Source of the DNA: Pedobacter borealis DSM 19626
GTDB lineage: Bacteria; Bacteroidota; Bacteroidia; Sphingobacteriales; Sphingobacteriaceae
NCBI RefSeq assembly: GCF_000708285.2
Contig: NZ_JAUG01000014.1
Span: 1 to 64,000, forward strand
Direction of reading: 5' to 3'
DNA length: 64,000 nucleotides
The translations under genes and the position numbers were made by a program. Below, piece after piece: positions 40,021-50,655 of the stretch. Under the pieces are notes generated by a model. It saw nothing but the letters and a program-made list of their open reading frames with translations, was not told where the DNA came from and ran no database searches. The first letter of the stretch is position 1. Every line of letters starts with the position of its first letter.

Positions 40021-41562
40021 TTACTTATCGATTAAGGTTGTAACGCCTCCGGTTTCGATTGCACTGAGTATTGAGGTGTTGGTTAAAGGAACACTTGTCA
40101 TTGTTCTGACTGACTCCCATCCGCCTTTAGTTGCTTTGTAAATACCACCTAACTTTGCAAAACTTAAAGCTGTTGGAAAACCAGCAAAACGTTTAGAAAT
40201 ATCATTAGTTCCTTTTCCATAATACTCCTGTGGAACTTTTCCTGCATAGGTTGCGAATTTATCAGTAATGGTGATTCTTAGTCCATACTCAGGTGGCCCT
40301 GGCATATAAAAACTTCCATTAGGACCACCATAAAAAATAACATCCAGCGGTATCGTATTTGCTGTAACATTTATTCCTTCAAACAATGCAATACCGGCAA
40401 CGTTTCCACTATTGGCTAACAAGTTACCCGATACATCCCCTACACCATTTGCACCTGGTACTGTAGTATAGTCAACTTTTGATAACCATTTTGAAGTTGG
40501 TATAACTGTCGAAGCAGATCCATTAATCCGCTGACCTGTACCACCCACATAGAAAAACTCACCTTTTTTTGCAGTTCCTGAAGTGATATTTATTTTATAA
40601 GTTCTTACTCCCCCTGTTGCCCATCCTTGGACTGGAAATGAAGTAGCACCAGCATTGTTGTTTGTGATTACTGAAAATGGTGTTGCCGCAAAATCAATAT
40701 CTTTGGTCGCTAGAAACTGAACATATTCATAGTTTCCGTCAGTCGAATTCGGGTCAACAAGAAATCCGGAGATTATAGCAGGTGAAAGTTTAGGCATCGG
40801 AACATAAAAAAAGTCTTCTGCTGTTCGCATCCGGTATTCGATCTTTTTTGAAGTTCCCGTGCCAGTTACGTATACTACACCCGTAAAATTACCTGAAGGC
40901 TGAACAGCCGTATTTGCAAAAGTAGCATTGGCACTGGTACGTAATGTTGCAAGACCAAAACCATCATTTATTATTTTATCTCCCGAGTATATTACATCAC
41001 TCGTTGGTTCCGGGTCGTAAACCGCATTGTTAATAGCAACTAAAGTGCTTTCATAACGATCTGGGTTAGCTAGAATAGCGCTTGTATTTGCTGCCTGTAA
41101 TTTAATGGTTCTTCCTGATGCAACTTTGGTTATCGCAGAATTTGTTATACCAGTAATCTGTAGAATCCCATCAACCCTTTTCAATATACCCCCATCCAGT
41201 TTGATATGCAATGAATCTCCTGGAATATAATTAGAAGCTGCTGTTCCGATGTTGAATGAAATTCCCCTCAACGAATCTGCTGTGCCGTTAATGCGGCTAT
41301 TTTGCAAAGCAATTAATCCTGCTACCGAATTGCCAGACCTAAAGTCAGAAACTACTACACCTCTTATACTTGTAGCACCCCCTATAGCATCAGAATTGAG
41401 TGAAAGATCTGATCCTTTATAGTACCTTCTTAAATCAAAGTTAGAAATGAAACCACTTTCTAAAAACTTATAGCGATAATCGTCTTCCTTTTTGCAGCTT
41501 GCGTAAATAATAACAACAACTGCCAGCAAAAGAAAATATTTTAATTTATTTTTCATCATCAA
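40021..41562 (-). CDS. DUF5689-domain lipoprotein of the Sus operon
   Basis: This 513-residue lipoprotein has a lipobox in LAVVVIIYASC (~21). Its N-terminal part resembles DUF5689, an OB-fold-like domain often encoded after SusD (IRGVVVSDFRSGNSVAGLIA), and the rest is Gly/Ser/Thr-rich with beta pattern. SusE/F-like surface proteins that bind substrate take this place in many loci; that role here is inferred. It follows susD by 6 bp. Confidence 0.75.
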   Translation of the reverse strand: MMMKNKLKYFLLLAVVVIIYASCKKEDDYRYKFLESGFISNFDLRRYYKGSDLSLNSDAIGGATSIRGVVVSDFRSGNSVAGLIALQNSRINGTADSLRGISFNIGTAASNYIPGDSLHIKLDGGILKRVDGILQITGITNSAITKVASGRTIKLQAANTSAILANPDRYESTLVAINNAVYDPEPTSDVIYSGDKIINDGFGLATLRTSANATFANTAVQPSGNFTGVVYVTGTGTSKKIEYRMRTAEDFFYVPMPKLSPAIISGFLVDPNSTDGNYEYVQFLATKDIDFAATPFSVITNNNAGATSFPVQGWATGGVRTYKINITSGTAKKGEFFYVGGTGQRINGSASTVIPTSKWLSKVDYTTVPGANGVGDVSGNLLANSGNVAGIALFEGINVTANTIPLDVIFYGGPNGSFYMPGPPEYGLRITITDKFATYAGKVPQEYYGKGTNDISKRFAGFPTALSFAKLGGIYKATKGGWESVRTMTSVPLTNTSILSAIETGGVTTLIDK

Positions 41563-41568
41563 TAGTAT

Positions 41569-43149
41569 TTAAGGTTTTTGCCACCACATCAATGTATTCA
41601 CATCATCAGGTCCCTGTGCTGTTAATACATTTTTATAATTAGTTGGATTGGTTGATTGGGCAAGTATTGGATAGTATAAACGAACCGGCATTTTTCCGCC
41701 ATTTAATAAATTGGCTCCTTTTGGAAGTAATGGGTGACCGGTTCTTCTGTACTCGAACCATTGCTGAAAGTCTACTAAAAACAAGGCATAATATTTTTGC
41801 AAGTGAATTTGTTCTAATTTGCTGTCAGAACCAACCGTTTTATTGTCTAATGGCAATGCATCATTCCAATTAAAATCACCTTTTAAAGCGTAGGCCCTTA
41901 CAGCTGCATCGTTACCGTTTGGGTATAAAGCTGGCATCCAGTAGTTAATTCCGTCTGCAACACCTTTATAATAATAGTTTTCACCGGTGCCATTGATCCA
42001 GCCCCTGGCAGCAGCTTCCGCCAAAATAAAATCAACTTCTGCTACGTTCATTATCACGCCTGTAAAAGCATCAGTTTGCAAGCTTGTCGGATTTCCCGAT
42101 TGTGCATCAGAGTAAAAATATGCTTGTTTAGCTGGTGCTCCACTACCTATCGGATAAGCACTTGGTATACCAATATATCCCGCCGGCCCTGCAGCAATGC
42201 TCCACCTGTTTACACCATTTTTTCCTAATGTCGGATTTATTCTCGGATCTTCCCAGCTAGTGAGGTTATTCATAAAAAAGTCGACAATGGCGGAAGCCCT
42301 GAAATCAGCTGGCCTAACACTAACCATAAATGGCGATGAGTATACCGCTGTACTGCTATTTGTACCATTCCAAAGAATTTTAGCGGTATGAGTATTATCA
42401 GTCATAATTGGATACTTAACCGGATTGGTATCTACTATTTCTTTAATTTTGGCTATGGCCTGCGCACTAGCTTCTGCCTTGCCAGAGATACGCAGCAACA
42501 GCCTCAAATACAGAGAATTTCCAAATCTGCGCCATTTACTAATATCTCCATTGTAAACCGGATCGCTAATGGCTTCAATCTTCTGACCTGCCGTAAGAAG
42601 TGTATTTGCTTCTTCCAATTTATTCAGTAGCGACATATAAATATCTTTTTGTTTATCAAATGCCGGCTCCAATACACCAACCTTACCTTGATTTGCTTCT
42701 GTGTAAGGTACATCTCCGTAGCTATCTGTTAACAGTTGCATCGTCCACGCCTCTGCAATTCTGGAAATGCCCTGATAGGAAGTGTTAACTGCACCTTGTT
42801 TGCTTGCGATGATATTGATATCCTTTATATTTGTCAATTCAGAATACCAAGAATTCCACATCGCATCAGATAGTTGTCTTCTGATATCATACCTGTAAAT
42901 TCTACCTTCCAGCACTTCATCCAGGGTTGAAACTGTAACCTGCATTAATTCATTGTTAATGGTTCTGTTACGTATTAAGTTTGCACCTAACACGTTTGTT
43001 AAAGTAGGTGCCAGCAATTTATCTGCGGTAACTTCTGGAACACCTATCGGATCTGTATTAATTTTATCGAAATCTTTCTTGCAGGAGAAAAATGAAGTCC
43101 CCATCACCAGTAAGAAAGCATAACCTGTAATATTTTTAATCTTTTTCAT
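41569..43149 (-). CDS. SusD/RagB-family outer-membrane lipoprotein
   Basis: This 526-residue lipoprotein (lipobox VMGTSFFSC) belongs to the SusD-like nutrient-binding group; INTDPIGVPEVTADKLLAPTL near the N-terminus and WRRFGNSLYLRLLLRISG (~210) are typical of the helical TPR-like SusD body. It caps the SusC barrel and captures substrate at the cell surface. It starts 7 bp after the susC stop. The substrate cannot be read from SusD itself. Confidence 0.92.
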   Translation of the reverse strand: MKKIKNITGYAFLLVMGTSFFSCKKDFDKINTDPIGVPEVTADKLLAPTLTNVLGANLIRNRTINNELMQVTVSTLDEVLEGRIYRYDIRRQLSDAMWNSWYSELTNIKDINIIASKQGAVNTSYQGISRIAEAWTMQLLTDSYGDVPYTEANQGKVGVLEPAFDKQKDIYMSLLNKLEEANTLLTAGQKIEAISDPVYNGDISKWRRFGNSLYLRLLLRISGKAEASAQAIAKIKEIVDTNPVKYPIMTDNTHTAKILWNGTNSSTAVYSSPFMVSVRPADFRASAIVDFFMNNLTSWEDPRINPTLGKNGVNRWSIAAGPAGYIGIPSAYPIGSGAPAKQAYFYSDAQSGNPTSLQTDAFTGVIMNVAEVDFILAEAAARGWINGTGENYYYKGVADGINYWMPALYPNGNDAAVRAYALKGDFNWNDALPLDNKTVGSDSKLEQIHLQKYYALFLVDFQQWFEYRRTGHPLLPKGANLLNGGKMPVRLYYPILAQSTNPTNYKNVLTAQGPDDVNTLMWWQKP

Positions 43150-43156
43150 TTTCTTA

Positions 43157-46100
43157 TTAGTTTATACCCACTACTAAACGTGCACCAAAAGTTCTGGTTG
43201 ATGGCAGTTGCCCTACTTCAAAACCTGTTACGATATCGCTACCCGACAATGTACCAAACTCAGGATCGAAGGCTGGCCACGGCGACCAGGTATATAGGTT
43301 ACGACCATACACGCCTATCGTTATCCGGCTCAAGCCTAAACTTGAAACCAGTCTTTTTGAGAATGTATAATTAATATTTGCTTCTCTGAATTTTAAATAA
43401 TCTGTTCTGAAAGTACTTCCCTCTGCATTGGTAGAACCATATATAGCTTCATAAAATGCACCTACATCAGTTGCAACTGTGGTATTGGGACTATAAGTAA
43501 CGCCATCGGAATTTAACATTACTCCTTCGCCAATTAAACCGCCGTATCTGCCTGGTAAGGTTAGTTTTAATTTACCCAGGCCAGCCATTCTTGCAAATGT
43601 TAATGAGTGCGCAACAGCACCCAGTTGTGCATCAAATAACACATTGGCTACAAACCCCTTATAGGTTACGCCTGTACCAAAACTAAATCTAAATTTAGGC
43701 ATCGTATTTCCAAGGTATTTTAACTGTGTTTGATCTGGAATGGCTTTACCTGTATTGTCGAAGATAACTTGTCCATCAGGTGAACGCTTCAATCCGAAAC
43801 CATAAATATCGCCAAGGCTTCCACCAACATTGGCTACAATTTGGGTACCCCCAATTGGGCCTGTACGTAATATTACTGAGCTATCAGCAAGTTCTTTAAT
43901 TGTATTTCTGTTTGCAGAAAACGTTCCGTTAACAGTCCATTTAAATGATCTGCTCTGTAAAGGTGTTGCATTCACCGACATTTCCAAACCTTTGTTATCT
44001 ACCCTGCCAGCATTAAATACGGCAATTGAATATCCTGTAGCACGATCAATCGAACGGCTTAATATCTGATTTTTTGTATTTCCGGTGTATGCGGCAAAAT
44101 CGAAATTTAATCTGCTTTTAAATAACTTCAGCTCGGCGCCAACCTCAATTGTTGTAGTAGATAGTGGCTTTAAGTTATTATTTGGAAGTATACTTGGGTT
44201 TGTCATGGCTCCACCCGGATAAATTCCGTTTGCAGCAAGAGTATAGTTATATGCGGTACGGTATGGTGTTGTTCCACCACTCCCCACTTGAGCAATTGAA
44301 CCACGAAGTTTAAAATAGTTGATTTGCGAAGGCATTTGCCAAAAATCTGAAGCAATGAAAGATAAACTTGCAGATGGATAGAAGAAACCAACATTATCCG
44401 TACGAAGTGGCGATGCCAAAGTACTGTTCCAATCCTGTCTTCCGGTTAAATCTAAAAACAAATAGTTTTTTAATGATAAAGACATTGTACCATACAAACT
44501 ATTGATATTATATCGTGCGGTATCCGGTACCGAAATCAATGGATTTTGATTGTTTTCTAAGCTATAATCACCTGGAACAACTAACCCGTCAGCGCGAAGC
44601 TCTGATTTGTAGTATCTATTTCTCAATTGGCTACCACCTACCGATGCAGAAAGCTTTAAATCTCTTGATAGATCCTTGCTATACCTCAATAAAAAGTCAG
44701 CGTTCGCTTCATAGGAGTTAATATCCTGAATACGATAAGAGCCTTGGGCAAATTTTGCGCCTGCAGCATCCCAAGGACGCTTGGTTTCACGAATATCATG
44801 ATTGAAATCGATAGATGAGCGTACCAGCAAGCTTAAATCATTAGTAAACTTATAAGTTACCTGTACATTTCCTAAAATACCATTTCTTCTCTGTCCATTG
44901 ATATACTGTTCAGAAATTGCATAAGGGCCTTCAGGAAAACTTGAAGTCAAATCTATAAATTTTCGCTGTTCTTGTCCAGCTACCCAATAGTTTTTAAACC
45001 AATCCAAATTCATATTGGGATGTGCAAACATGAACCAGTACATTAACGACTGATTGCCATAACCAGTTGCAGGTAAATTGTCGCTGTGTCTGTTATTATA
45101 ACTGGCTTTGAAAACAATATTTAGTTTTTTGGTTACGTTACTATTTCCCGACAAAGAAACCGAAGTACGTTCTAAATCTGTATTCGGAGCAATCCACTCA
45201 TTATTACCATGGCTTGCAGTAAAGCGTAAACCTACTTTTCCGGCATTTCCATCCAGACTTACGGCGTTTGTCGTTTCAATCCCTGTTTTAAAAAACGCAT
45301 CCAGTGCATTTGGATAAGCAACCCAGGGCGTACGCGTTATCCCCCCTTTTTGTGTGGTTGGATCATATTGAAAAAACATGCTGGTACCATCAAACCTTGG
45401 GCCGTAAGTCGAACTGGTTGCATGAGTATCTGCACCATCTGCATTTGTTCCAAAACTATAATAACTAGCACCGCTTACACCTGCACCATATTCTTGTTGA
45501 ATATCTGGTCCTCTATTAATTTGCTCGAAAGCAGTATTAGAAGTGAAAGTAATATTAAACTTTTTCTTACTGCTACCAGCAGATTTGGTCGTAATTACAA
45601 TGGCTCCATTTGCTCCCCTCTGACCATAAAGAGCTGACGCTGCAGGTCCTTTTAATACCGTAACATTTTCAATGTCATCGGGGCTTAGATCGCTAAGCGC
45701 ACTACCAAAATCTGTTGGCAAAATATCTCCTGATGTTCCATAAACGCCGCCACCAGTTCCGGCAGTACGTTTTGCGCTACTACTGGCCACAACCCCATCA
45801 ATAACAATCAGTGCTTCGTTATCTCCGGTTAAATTATTTTCTCCACGAAGAATGATTTTATTAGACCCTGCCAAACCGCTGTTACGAACTAGGTTCAATC
45901 CTGCAACTTTACCAGATAATGCATCTGTCCAGTTTGTTGCTACGGCATTTGTAAATGAAGAACTGTCTAAAGTAGTAATGGCATATCCCAGGGCTCTTTC
46001 CGAGCGTTTGATCCCTAAAGCAGTAACTACTACATCGTTTAGTTGGCTATTGGATGAGGTAAGCCTAACAATCACATTGTTTTCGCTATTATTAAACGTT

Positions 46101-46477
46101 TTCCGCAAGGTTGTATAGCCCACCATATTATAAAGAACAGTAGTTCCTTTAGCAATAGTGATGGTATAATTTCCCTTCTCATTGGTTACCCCCAAAAACT
46201 TCTTATTGTTATCCGTTATCGTTGTTCCAATTAATATCTGACCATCCTGGTCATCCAACACCGTACCTTTAATTACAATATTTGGCGCCGGAGTTTGCGC
46301 AAAACTTTCGTTAATACAAATTAATTGTATCAGCATAACACAAACTAAAAAACTAAAGCGTTTTAGTTTACCCTTAAAAAAAGTTCGACTTTTCTTTTGG
46401 TGATTATCAGGACTGCTTTGCTTTACATGCAGAACGCATTGATGCCACGAAATCTGTTGAGTAAAATTTTTGATCAT
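43157..46477 (-). CDS. SusC/RagA-family TonB-linked outer-membrane transporter
   Basis: This 1106-residue TonB-dependent transporter has a signal near residue 40-60 (LVCVMLIQLICINESFAQ), a carboxypeptidase-like domain (IVIKGTVLDDQDGQILIGTT), a plug domain ending in ASALYGQRGANGAIVITTK and a ~22-strand barrel ending FGARLVVGIN. The 37 residues before the hydrophobic core make the start uncertain; a downstream start is possible. It is the first gene of the susC-susD-DUF5689 operon. No sigma/anti-sigma pair or hybrid sensor is next to it. Confidence 0.93.
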   Translation of the reverse strand: MIKNFTQQISWHQCVLHVKQSSPDNHQKKSRTFFKGKLKRFSFLVCVMLIQLICINESFAQTPAPNIVIKGTVLDDQDGQILIGTTITDNNKKFLGVTNEKGNYTITIAKGTTVLYNMVGYTTLRKTFNNSENNVIVRLTSSNSQLNDVVVTALGIKRSERALGYAITTLDSSSFTNAVATNWTDALSGKVAGLNLVRNSGLAGSNKIILRGENNLTGDNEALIVIDGVVASSSAKRTAGTGGGVYGTSGDILPTDFGSALSDLSPDDIENVTVLKGPAASALYGQRGANGAIVITTKSAGSSKKKFNITFTSNTAFEQINRGPDIQQEYGAGVSGASYYSFGTNADGADTHATSSTYGPRFDGTSMFFQYDPTTQKGGITRTPWVAYPNALDAFFKTGIETTNAVSLDGNAGKVGLRFTASHGNNEWIAPNTDLERTSVSLSGNSNVTKKLNIVFKASYNNRHSDNLPATGYGNQSLMYWFMFAHPNMNLDWFKNYWVAGQEQRKFIDLTSSFPEGPYAISEQYINGQRRNGILGNVQVTYKFTNDLSLLVRSSIDFNHDIRETKRPWDAAGAKFAQGSYRIQDINSYEANADFLLRYSKDLSRDLKLSASVGGSQLRNRYYKSELRADGLVVPGDYSLENNQNPLISVPDTARYNINSLYGTMSLSLKNYLFLDLTGRQDWNSTLASPLRTDNVGFFYPSASLSFIASDFWQMPSQINYFKLRGSIAQVGSGGTTPYRTAYNYTLAANGIYPGGAMTNPSILPNNNLKPLSTTTIEVGAELKLFKSRLNFDFAAYTGNTKNQILSRSIDRATGYSIAVFNAGRVDNKGLEMSVNATPLQSRSFKWTVNGTFSANRNTIKELADSSVILRTGPIGGTQIVANVGGSLGDIYGFGLKRSPDGQVIFDNTGKAIPDQTQLKYLGNTMPKFRFSFGTGVTYKGFVANVLFDAQLGAVAHSLTFARMAGLGKLKLTLPGRYGGLIGEGVMLNSDGVTYSPNTTVATDVGAFYEAIYGSTNAEGSTFRTDYLKFREANINYTFSKRLVSSLGLSRITIGVYGRNLYTWSPWPAFDPEFGTLSGSDIVTGFEVGQLPSTRTFGARLVVGIN

Positions 46478-46982
46478 AATTATTATAGTATATCCGGTTA
46501 GTAATAGGGTTCATATCTGCGATTTATTTTGTCCGGATTTGCGGGCAAAGTAAGCCTGTTTATGTTAAAAATATATTAAACAAACATTAACGTATTGAAA
46601 AGCAACCTAAATGGATTGCGATTTATTTGGTTTTACTTACTATATATTTCGTTAATTAAAATTAACAAAACAAATCGAAACTAAAAACAATAAAACAAAT
46701 CAACAAGAAATATTTTTTAATTGAATATTTAAACAGACAGAAATATCGATGATCGTAAGAAGAGTGGAGTAAGCAAGTTATACCTAAACAAAGCTAAAAA
46801 TGGCTTTATTAATAATATATAAAGAAAAATAATGCATCAACGGATTAAATCATCAACACAAAGGTACCACGTAATAATTTTATTACAAGGCATGGTGACA
46901 GGAAAATAAATAGAGAAACAAAACGAAACATCGCGTTGTAACATTTATATATCAACCTAAACCGAAAGATAAAGAAACATAA
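46478..46982. other. 505-bp AT-rich intergenic region
   Basis: This gap lies upstream of susC and after the end of the hydroxylase gene, both on the minus strand. No coding frame above 25 codons and no strong palindrome is visible. It must contain the susC promoter; TTACTTTG at ~46545 on the minus strand is a one-mismatch -7 candidate. Confidence 0.4.
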
Positions 46983-48203
46983 CTAACCTACTTTTGCGTA
47001 CTCAAATACATGCTTCATGTAAAGTTTACGTAAAGAGAATGTCCGTTCAAGTGCAATTAAAATAATCACCGGAAATATTAAAAAACCAAGCAGGTTAAAA
47101 GTGTAGAAAAAATAGCCAAAAATTAATATGAACCTGAAACATTCGAGGTAATAGATCCATTTACGTTGCTCCAAAAGTGCGCCAATATTGATTAAAGTAA
47201 GCAAGATAAAGACAAGTATTGCAGCTTTATTGAATGGTGTTAAAAAACTATAAAATAAGGTAGTGCCGGTAAGCATTGCAACCACTGTTATCAACTGTAT
47301 ATTTAAATAGGTTTTAAACTTAGGTTTAGCAACATGTTGTATTTTATTCTGAAAGTAACGCTCTTCTAAAACGGGCCGGATGTTTTGATCCATCAACGCC
47401 GGACTCCCGAATATGGCATTCCATTTAGCCTTAAATCCATTTGCACGCTTGTACGCCTCTCCTATTTCTAAGTAGTAGTGAAAATGTTGCCAAAGGAAAC
47501 TATAACTTTTAATAGGATGTGTTAAACCATATTTAGGCGCCTCTTCTTCGGCCTGAAAAGTACCGAATAATTTATCCCAGAATACAAAAACATCGCCATA
47601 GTTTTTATCCAGGTATTTTTCGTCAGAAGCATGATGAACACCATGCAAAGAAGGCGTGATGAATATATGTTCCAGCCAGCCCAGCTTACCGATTAATTGT
47701 GTATGCGTAAAAAATGAATAGACTCCATGAGCCAAAAGTATGGTAATAATCATATTGGGATGAAAACCAATTAATGGTAATATACACCAAAACACATTGC
47801 GGAAAATGGCTTGAATGGTCGTAATCCTCGCAGCCGCTGATAAATTAAACTCTTCGCTCTGGTGATGAACAATATGTGCAGCCCACAAAAAATTAATTTC
47901 ATGGCCTAGTCTATGGTACCAGTACCAAACAAGATCTGTCGACAAAAGCAATAATATCCACACATACCATTTTGTAGAAATATCAAAAATTGCATAATTT
48001 AAATACACCCAATCGTACACCTGATAAAAACTCGCTACAATAAATAAGTTCAATAACCTTTCGGCAATACCTACACTAAAATTCGCAACCGTACTTTCAT
48101 ATTTAAATATTTTCGCTTTTTTTTGGTGCTGAGCGATCCTAAACTCAATAAATACAAAAATAAAAAATGCTGGAATGGCAAATGCAAGGTAGTTTACCGT
48201 CAT
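46983..48203 (-). CDS. Sterol desaturase/fatty acid hydroxylase family membrane protein
   Basis: This 406-residue membrane protein has the diiron His clusters YHRLGHEINFLWAAHIVHH (~96-114) and SLHGVHHASDEKYLDKNYGD (~185-205). Hydrophobic helices precede and separate them, and three or four more helices follow at the C-terminus (~290-390, LNIQLITVVAMLTGTTLFYS). The layout resembles alkylglycerol monooxygenase-like proteins. It probably hydroxylates a lipid or carotenoid; the exact substrate is unknown. Confidence 0.85.
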   Translation of the reverse strand: MTVNYLAFAIPAFFIFVFIEFRIAQHQKKAKIFKYESTVANFSVGIAERLLNLFIVASFYQVYDWVYLNYAIFDISTKWYVWILLLLSTDLVWYWYHRLGHEINFLWAAHIVHHQSEEFNLSAAARITTIQAIFRNVFWCILPLIGFHPNMIITILLAHGVYSFFTHTQLIGKLGWLEHIFITPSLHGVHHASDEKYLDKNYGDVFVFWDKLFGTFQAEEEAPKYGLTHPIKSYSFLWQHFHYYLEIGEAYKRANGFKAKWNAIFGSPALMDQNIRPVLEERYFQNKIQHVAKPKFKTYLNIQLITVVAMLTGTTLFYSFLTPFNKAAILVFILLTLINIGALLEQRKWIYYLECFRFILIFGYFFYTFNLLGFLIFPVIILIALERTFSLRKLYMKHVFEYAKVG

Positions 48204-48366
48204 AACTTTTGTGGTCGTTTTTAGTTTAACGGAACAAACTTAAATATATTCTATTAAATACATAGATTTTATAGAATATATTATTACACCTAAATTACTC
48301 CGATCTTCATTTAATATTTGTTGTTTTAATTTATTTGTAGAACTTCGAAATTATAAATACACCATT

Positions 48367-49125
48367 ATGGCTACAGATAAAAAAGCTGAAAACAACAATA
48401 TATTATCTATTGATATAGGCGGTACAAGCATTAAAACGGTTCTTTTGGATGAAAGCGGAAATATGCTTACCGAATATTTAAAAAGCAAAACCCCGCCAGA
48501 AGCTACTCCAAAGGATATTGTTTCTGGAATTATAGAGTTGATTAAGCCTTTTCCTGTTAGTTATAACCGCGTATCGATCGGTTTTCCTGGTTATGTTAAA
48601 AACGGAATTGTTAAAACCGCCCCTAACCTGGCAAAAAACAAATGGGCAGATGTTGATCTCGCTCAGCGTGTTGCTAACGAGTTAGGCAAATCGGTACGTT
48701 TGGTAAATGATGCCGATCAACAAGGCTTAGGTGTAGTCGAAGGCAAAGGCTTTGAAATTGTTTTCACAGTAGGTACGGGTTTTGGAACAGCTTTATTATT
48801 CGATGGAGAATTACTACCGCATTTAGAACTTGCCCATTTCCCGATCAGCAAGGAAGAAGACTATGACGATTATATCGGAAATAAGGCTTTCGAAAAAATC
48901 GGGACTGAACGGTGGAATAAAAGGCTCAAAAAAGTAATCGAAATCTACAAAACGGTTTTCAATTATGATACCTTATATATTGGTGGCGGCAATTCTAAAC
49001 AAATAGACTTTAAACTCGAAAGCAATATTAAAATTGTAACCAACAGAGACGGGATTAAAGGTGGTGCTAAACTCTGGAAACTGGCCGACAAGTACAACAT
49101 CTTTACAGTTGAGCCTAAAAAATAA
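48367..49125 (+). CDS. ROK-family kinase, polyphosphate glucokinase-like
   Basis: This 252-residue sugar kinase has the ATP/phosphate loop LSIDIGGTSIKTVLLD (~13-28), a sugar-binding GFPGYVKNGIVKTAPNL (~72-88), catalytic Asp in VNDADQQGLG (~113-122) and TVGTGFGTALLF. It lacks the zinc-binding CxCGxxGC motif of usual ROK glucokinases. The size and GFPG/WNKRLKKVIE arrangement resemble polyphosphate glucokinase of Actinobacteria. It lies next to gnd, zwf and pgl, so it probably makes glucose-6-phosphate, with polyphosphate or ATP as donor (donor inferred). Confidence 0.75.
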   Translation: MATDKKAENNNILSIDIGGTSIKTVLLDESGNMLTEYLKSKTPPEATPKDIVSGIIELIKPFPVSYNRVSIGFPGYVKNGIVKTAPNLAKNKWADVDLAQRVANELGKSVRLVNDADQQGLGVVEGKGFEIVFTVGTGFGTALLFDGELLPHLELAHFPISKEEDYDDYIGNKAFEKIGTERWNKRLKKVIEIYKTVFNYDTLYIGGGNSKQIDFKLESNIKIVTNRDGIKGGAKLWKLADKYNIFTVEPKK

Positions 49126-49180
49126 TAATCTTTATTACAATCTTTTAACAACAATAGCTGCAATATTAATTTGTAAACCC

Positions 49181-49188
49181 TAATTTTG
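49181..49188 (+). promoter_or_regulatory. Promoter -7 motif of gnd
   Basis: TAATTTTG is an exact TAnnTTTG match 22 bp before the gnd ATG; the start would fall at about 49194. It suggests gnd can be transcribed apart from the kinase gene. Confidence 0.45.
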
Positions 49189-49210
49189 GGTGCATTATAA
49201 AAAATAAAAA

Positions 49211-50626
49211 ATGGCAAATAACGATTCGAAAAAATATAAATTGGGAATGATCGGTTTAGGCACAATGGGCCGGAACTTATTATTAAACATGGCTGATAAA
49301 GGCTTCTCTGTAACAGGTTACGATAAAGACAGAAAAATGACATCGAAACTTGAAGAAGAAGGCAAGAAACACAACTTAGAAGGATTTGACGATATTGAAA
49401 GCTTTATTTCTAGCTTACAAACACCACGTACATTAATCTTATTAGTACCAGCCGGACCAATTGTAGATAGCGTTATTGCAGAACTAAAACCACTTTTAAG
49501 CAAGGGCGATATTATTATCGATAGTGGCAACTCACATTTTACCGATACCAATCGCCGTGTTGACGAACTGGAGAAAGATGGTTTACATTTCTTTGGAATG
49601 GGTATTTCTGGTGGTGAAGAAGGTGCACGTTTTGGTCCAAGTATGATGCCGGGTGGCGATAAACAAGCTTATAACGTAGTTAAGGATGTTTTTGATGCCG
49701 TAGCTGCAAAAGTTGGAACCGATCCATGTGTAACTTACATTGGCCCCGGTGCTTCTGGCCACTTTGTTAAAATGGTACATAATGGAATCGAATATGCCAT
49801 TATGGAGCTTATTGCTGAGGTTTATGGCATTCTTAAAAATGGCTTAGGTTATTCAAATGATGATATATATAAGGTATTCAAAAAATGGAACGAAGGTAGA
49901 TTGCAATCTTTCTTATTAGAAATTACTGCCGAAATCTTTCTTTTTAAAGATACAGAAACACAAAACGATCTTTTAGATCAGATTAAAGATGAAGCACGCT
50001 CAAAAGGCACCGGAAAATGGACTTCGGAGGTTTCAATGGAACTTCAGTTACCTGTACCAACCATTAACGAAGCTGTTTCTAACCGCGATTTATCTAAATT
50101 CAAAAAACTGAGGGTTTCTTTAGAAGAGGCTTTTGGCAAAAAAGACACCAAAATTGCTGTTACTATTGATGAACTGGAAGATGCATTTTACTTCTCTATG
50201 ATCAGTGCTTATGCACAGGGTATGCATTTACTGGTTCAGGCTTCAAAAGAATACCAATACGATTTACAGTTACAGGAAATTGCTAAAATCTGGCGCGGTG
50301 GCTGTATCATCAGGGCTAAATTTTTAGAAGATATTTATCAGGCTTACGATAAAAACAACGCTTTAGAACATTTATTTGGCGATTCAGGTATCCAGAACAT
50401 TATCAAAGGTACTTTAGCTGGTACACGCAAAACAATTAGTGCATGTATCAATTCTGGTTTGGGTATCCCTGCATTTGCATCTACCCTAACCTATTTCGAT
50501 ACCATTACCACAGCTAGAATGCCTTCTAACTTAATCCAGGCACAAAGAGATTTCTTTGGAGCACACACCTTCGAGCGTATCGATAAAGATGGTGTTTTCC
50601 ATGCTGATTGGAATAAATTATCATAA
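49211..50626 (+). CDS. gnd: 6-phosphogluconate dehydrogenase, decarboxylating
   Basis: This 471-residue enzyme turns 6-phosphogluconate into ribulose-5-phosphate. The NADP fold is GMIGLGTMGRNLLLNMADKG (~11-30), the substrate motif GISGGEEGARFGPSMMPGG (~126-144) and the catalytic GASGHFVKMVHNGIEY (~178-193). It is full length, the third step of the oxidative pentose phosphate pathway. zwf follows after 29 bp. Confidence 0.95.
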   Translation: MANNDSKKYKLGMIGLGTMGRNLLLNMADKGFSVTGYDKDRKMTSKLEEEGKKHNLEGFDDIESFISSLQTPRTLILLVPAGPIVDSVIAELKPLLSKGDIIIDSGNSHFTDTNRRVDELEKDGLHFFGMGISGGEEGARFGPSMMPGGDKQAYNVVKDVFDAVAAKVGTDPCVTYIGPGASGHFVKMVHNGIEYAIMELIAEVYGILKNGLGYSNDDIYKVFKKWNEGRLQSFLLEITAEIFLFKDTETQNDLLDQIKDEARSKGTGKWTSEVSMELQLPVPTINEAVSNRDLSKFKKLRVSLEEAFGKKDTKIAVTIDELEDAFYFSMISAYAQGMHLLVQASKEYQYDLQLQEIAKIWRGGCIIRAKFLEDIYQAYDKNNALEHLFGDSGIQNIIKGTLAGTRKTISACINSGLGIPAFASTLTYFDTITTARMPSNLIQAQRDFFGAHTFERIDKDGVFHADWNKLS

Positions 50627-50655
50627 CCTATTAGACTTACGAACAAGAACATAAA

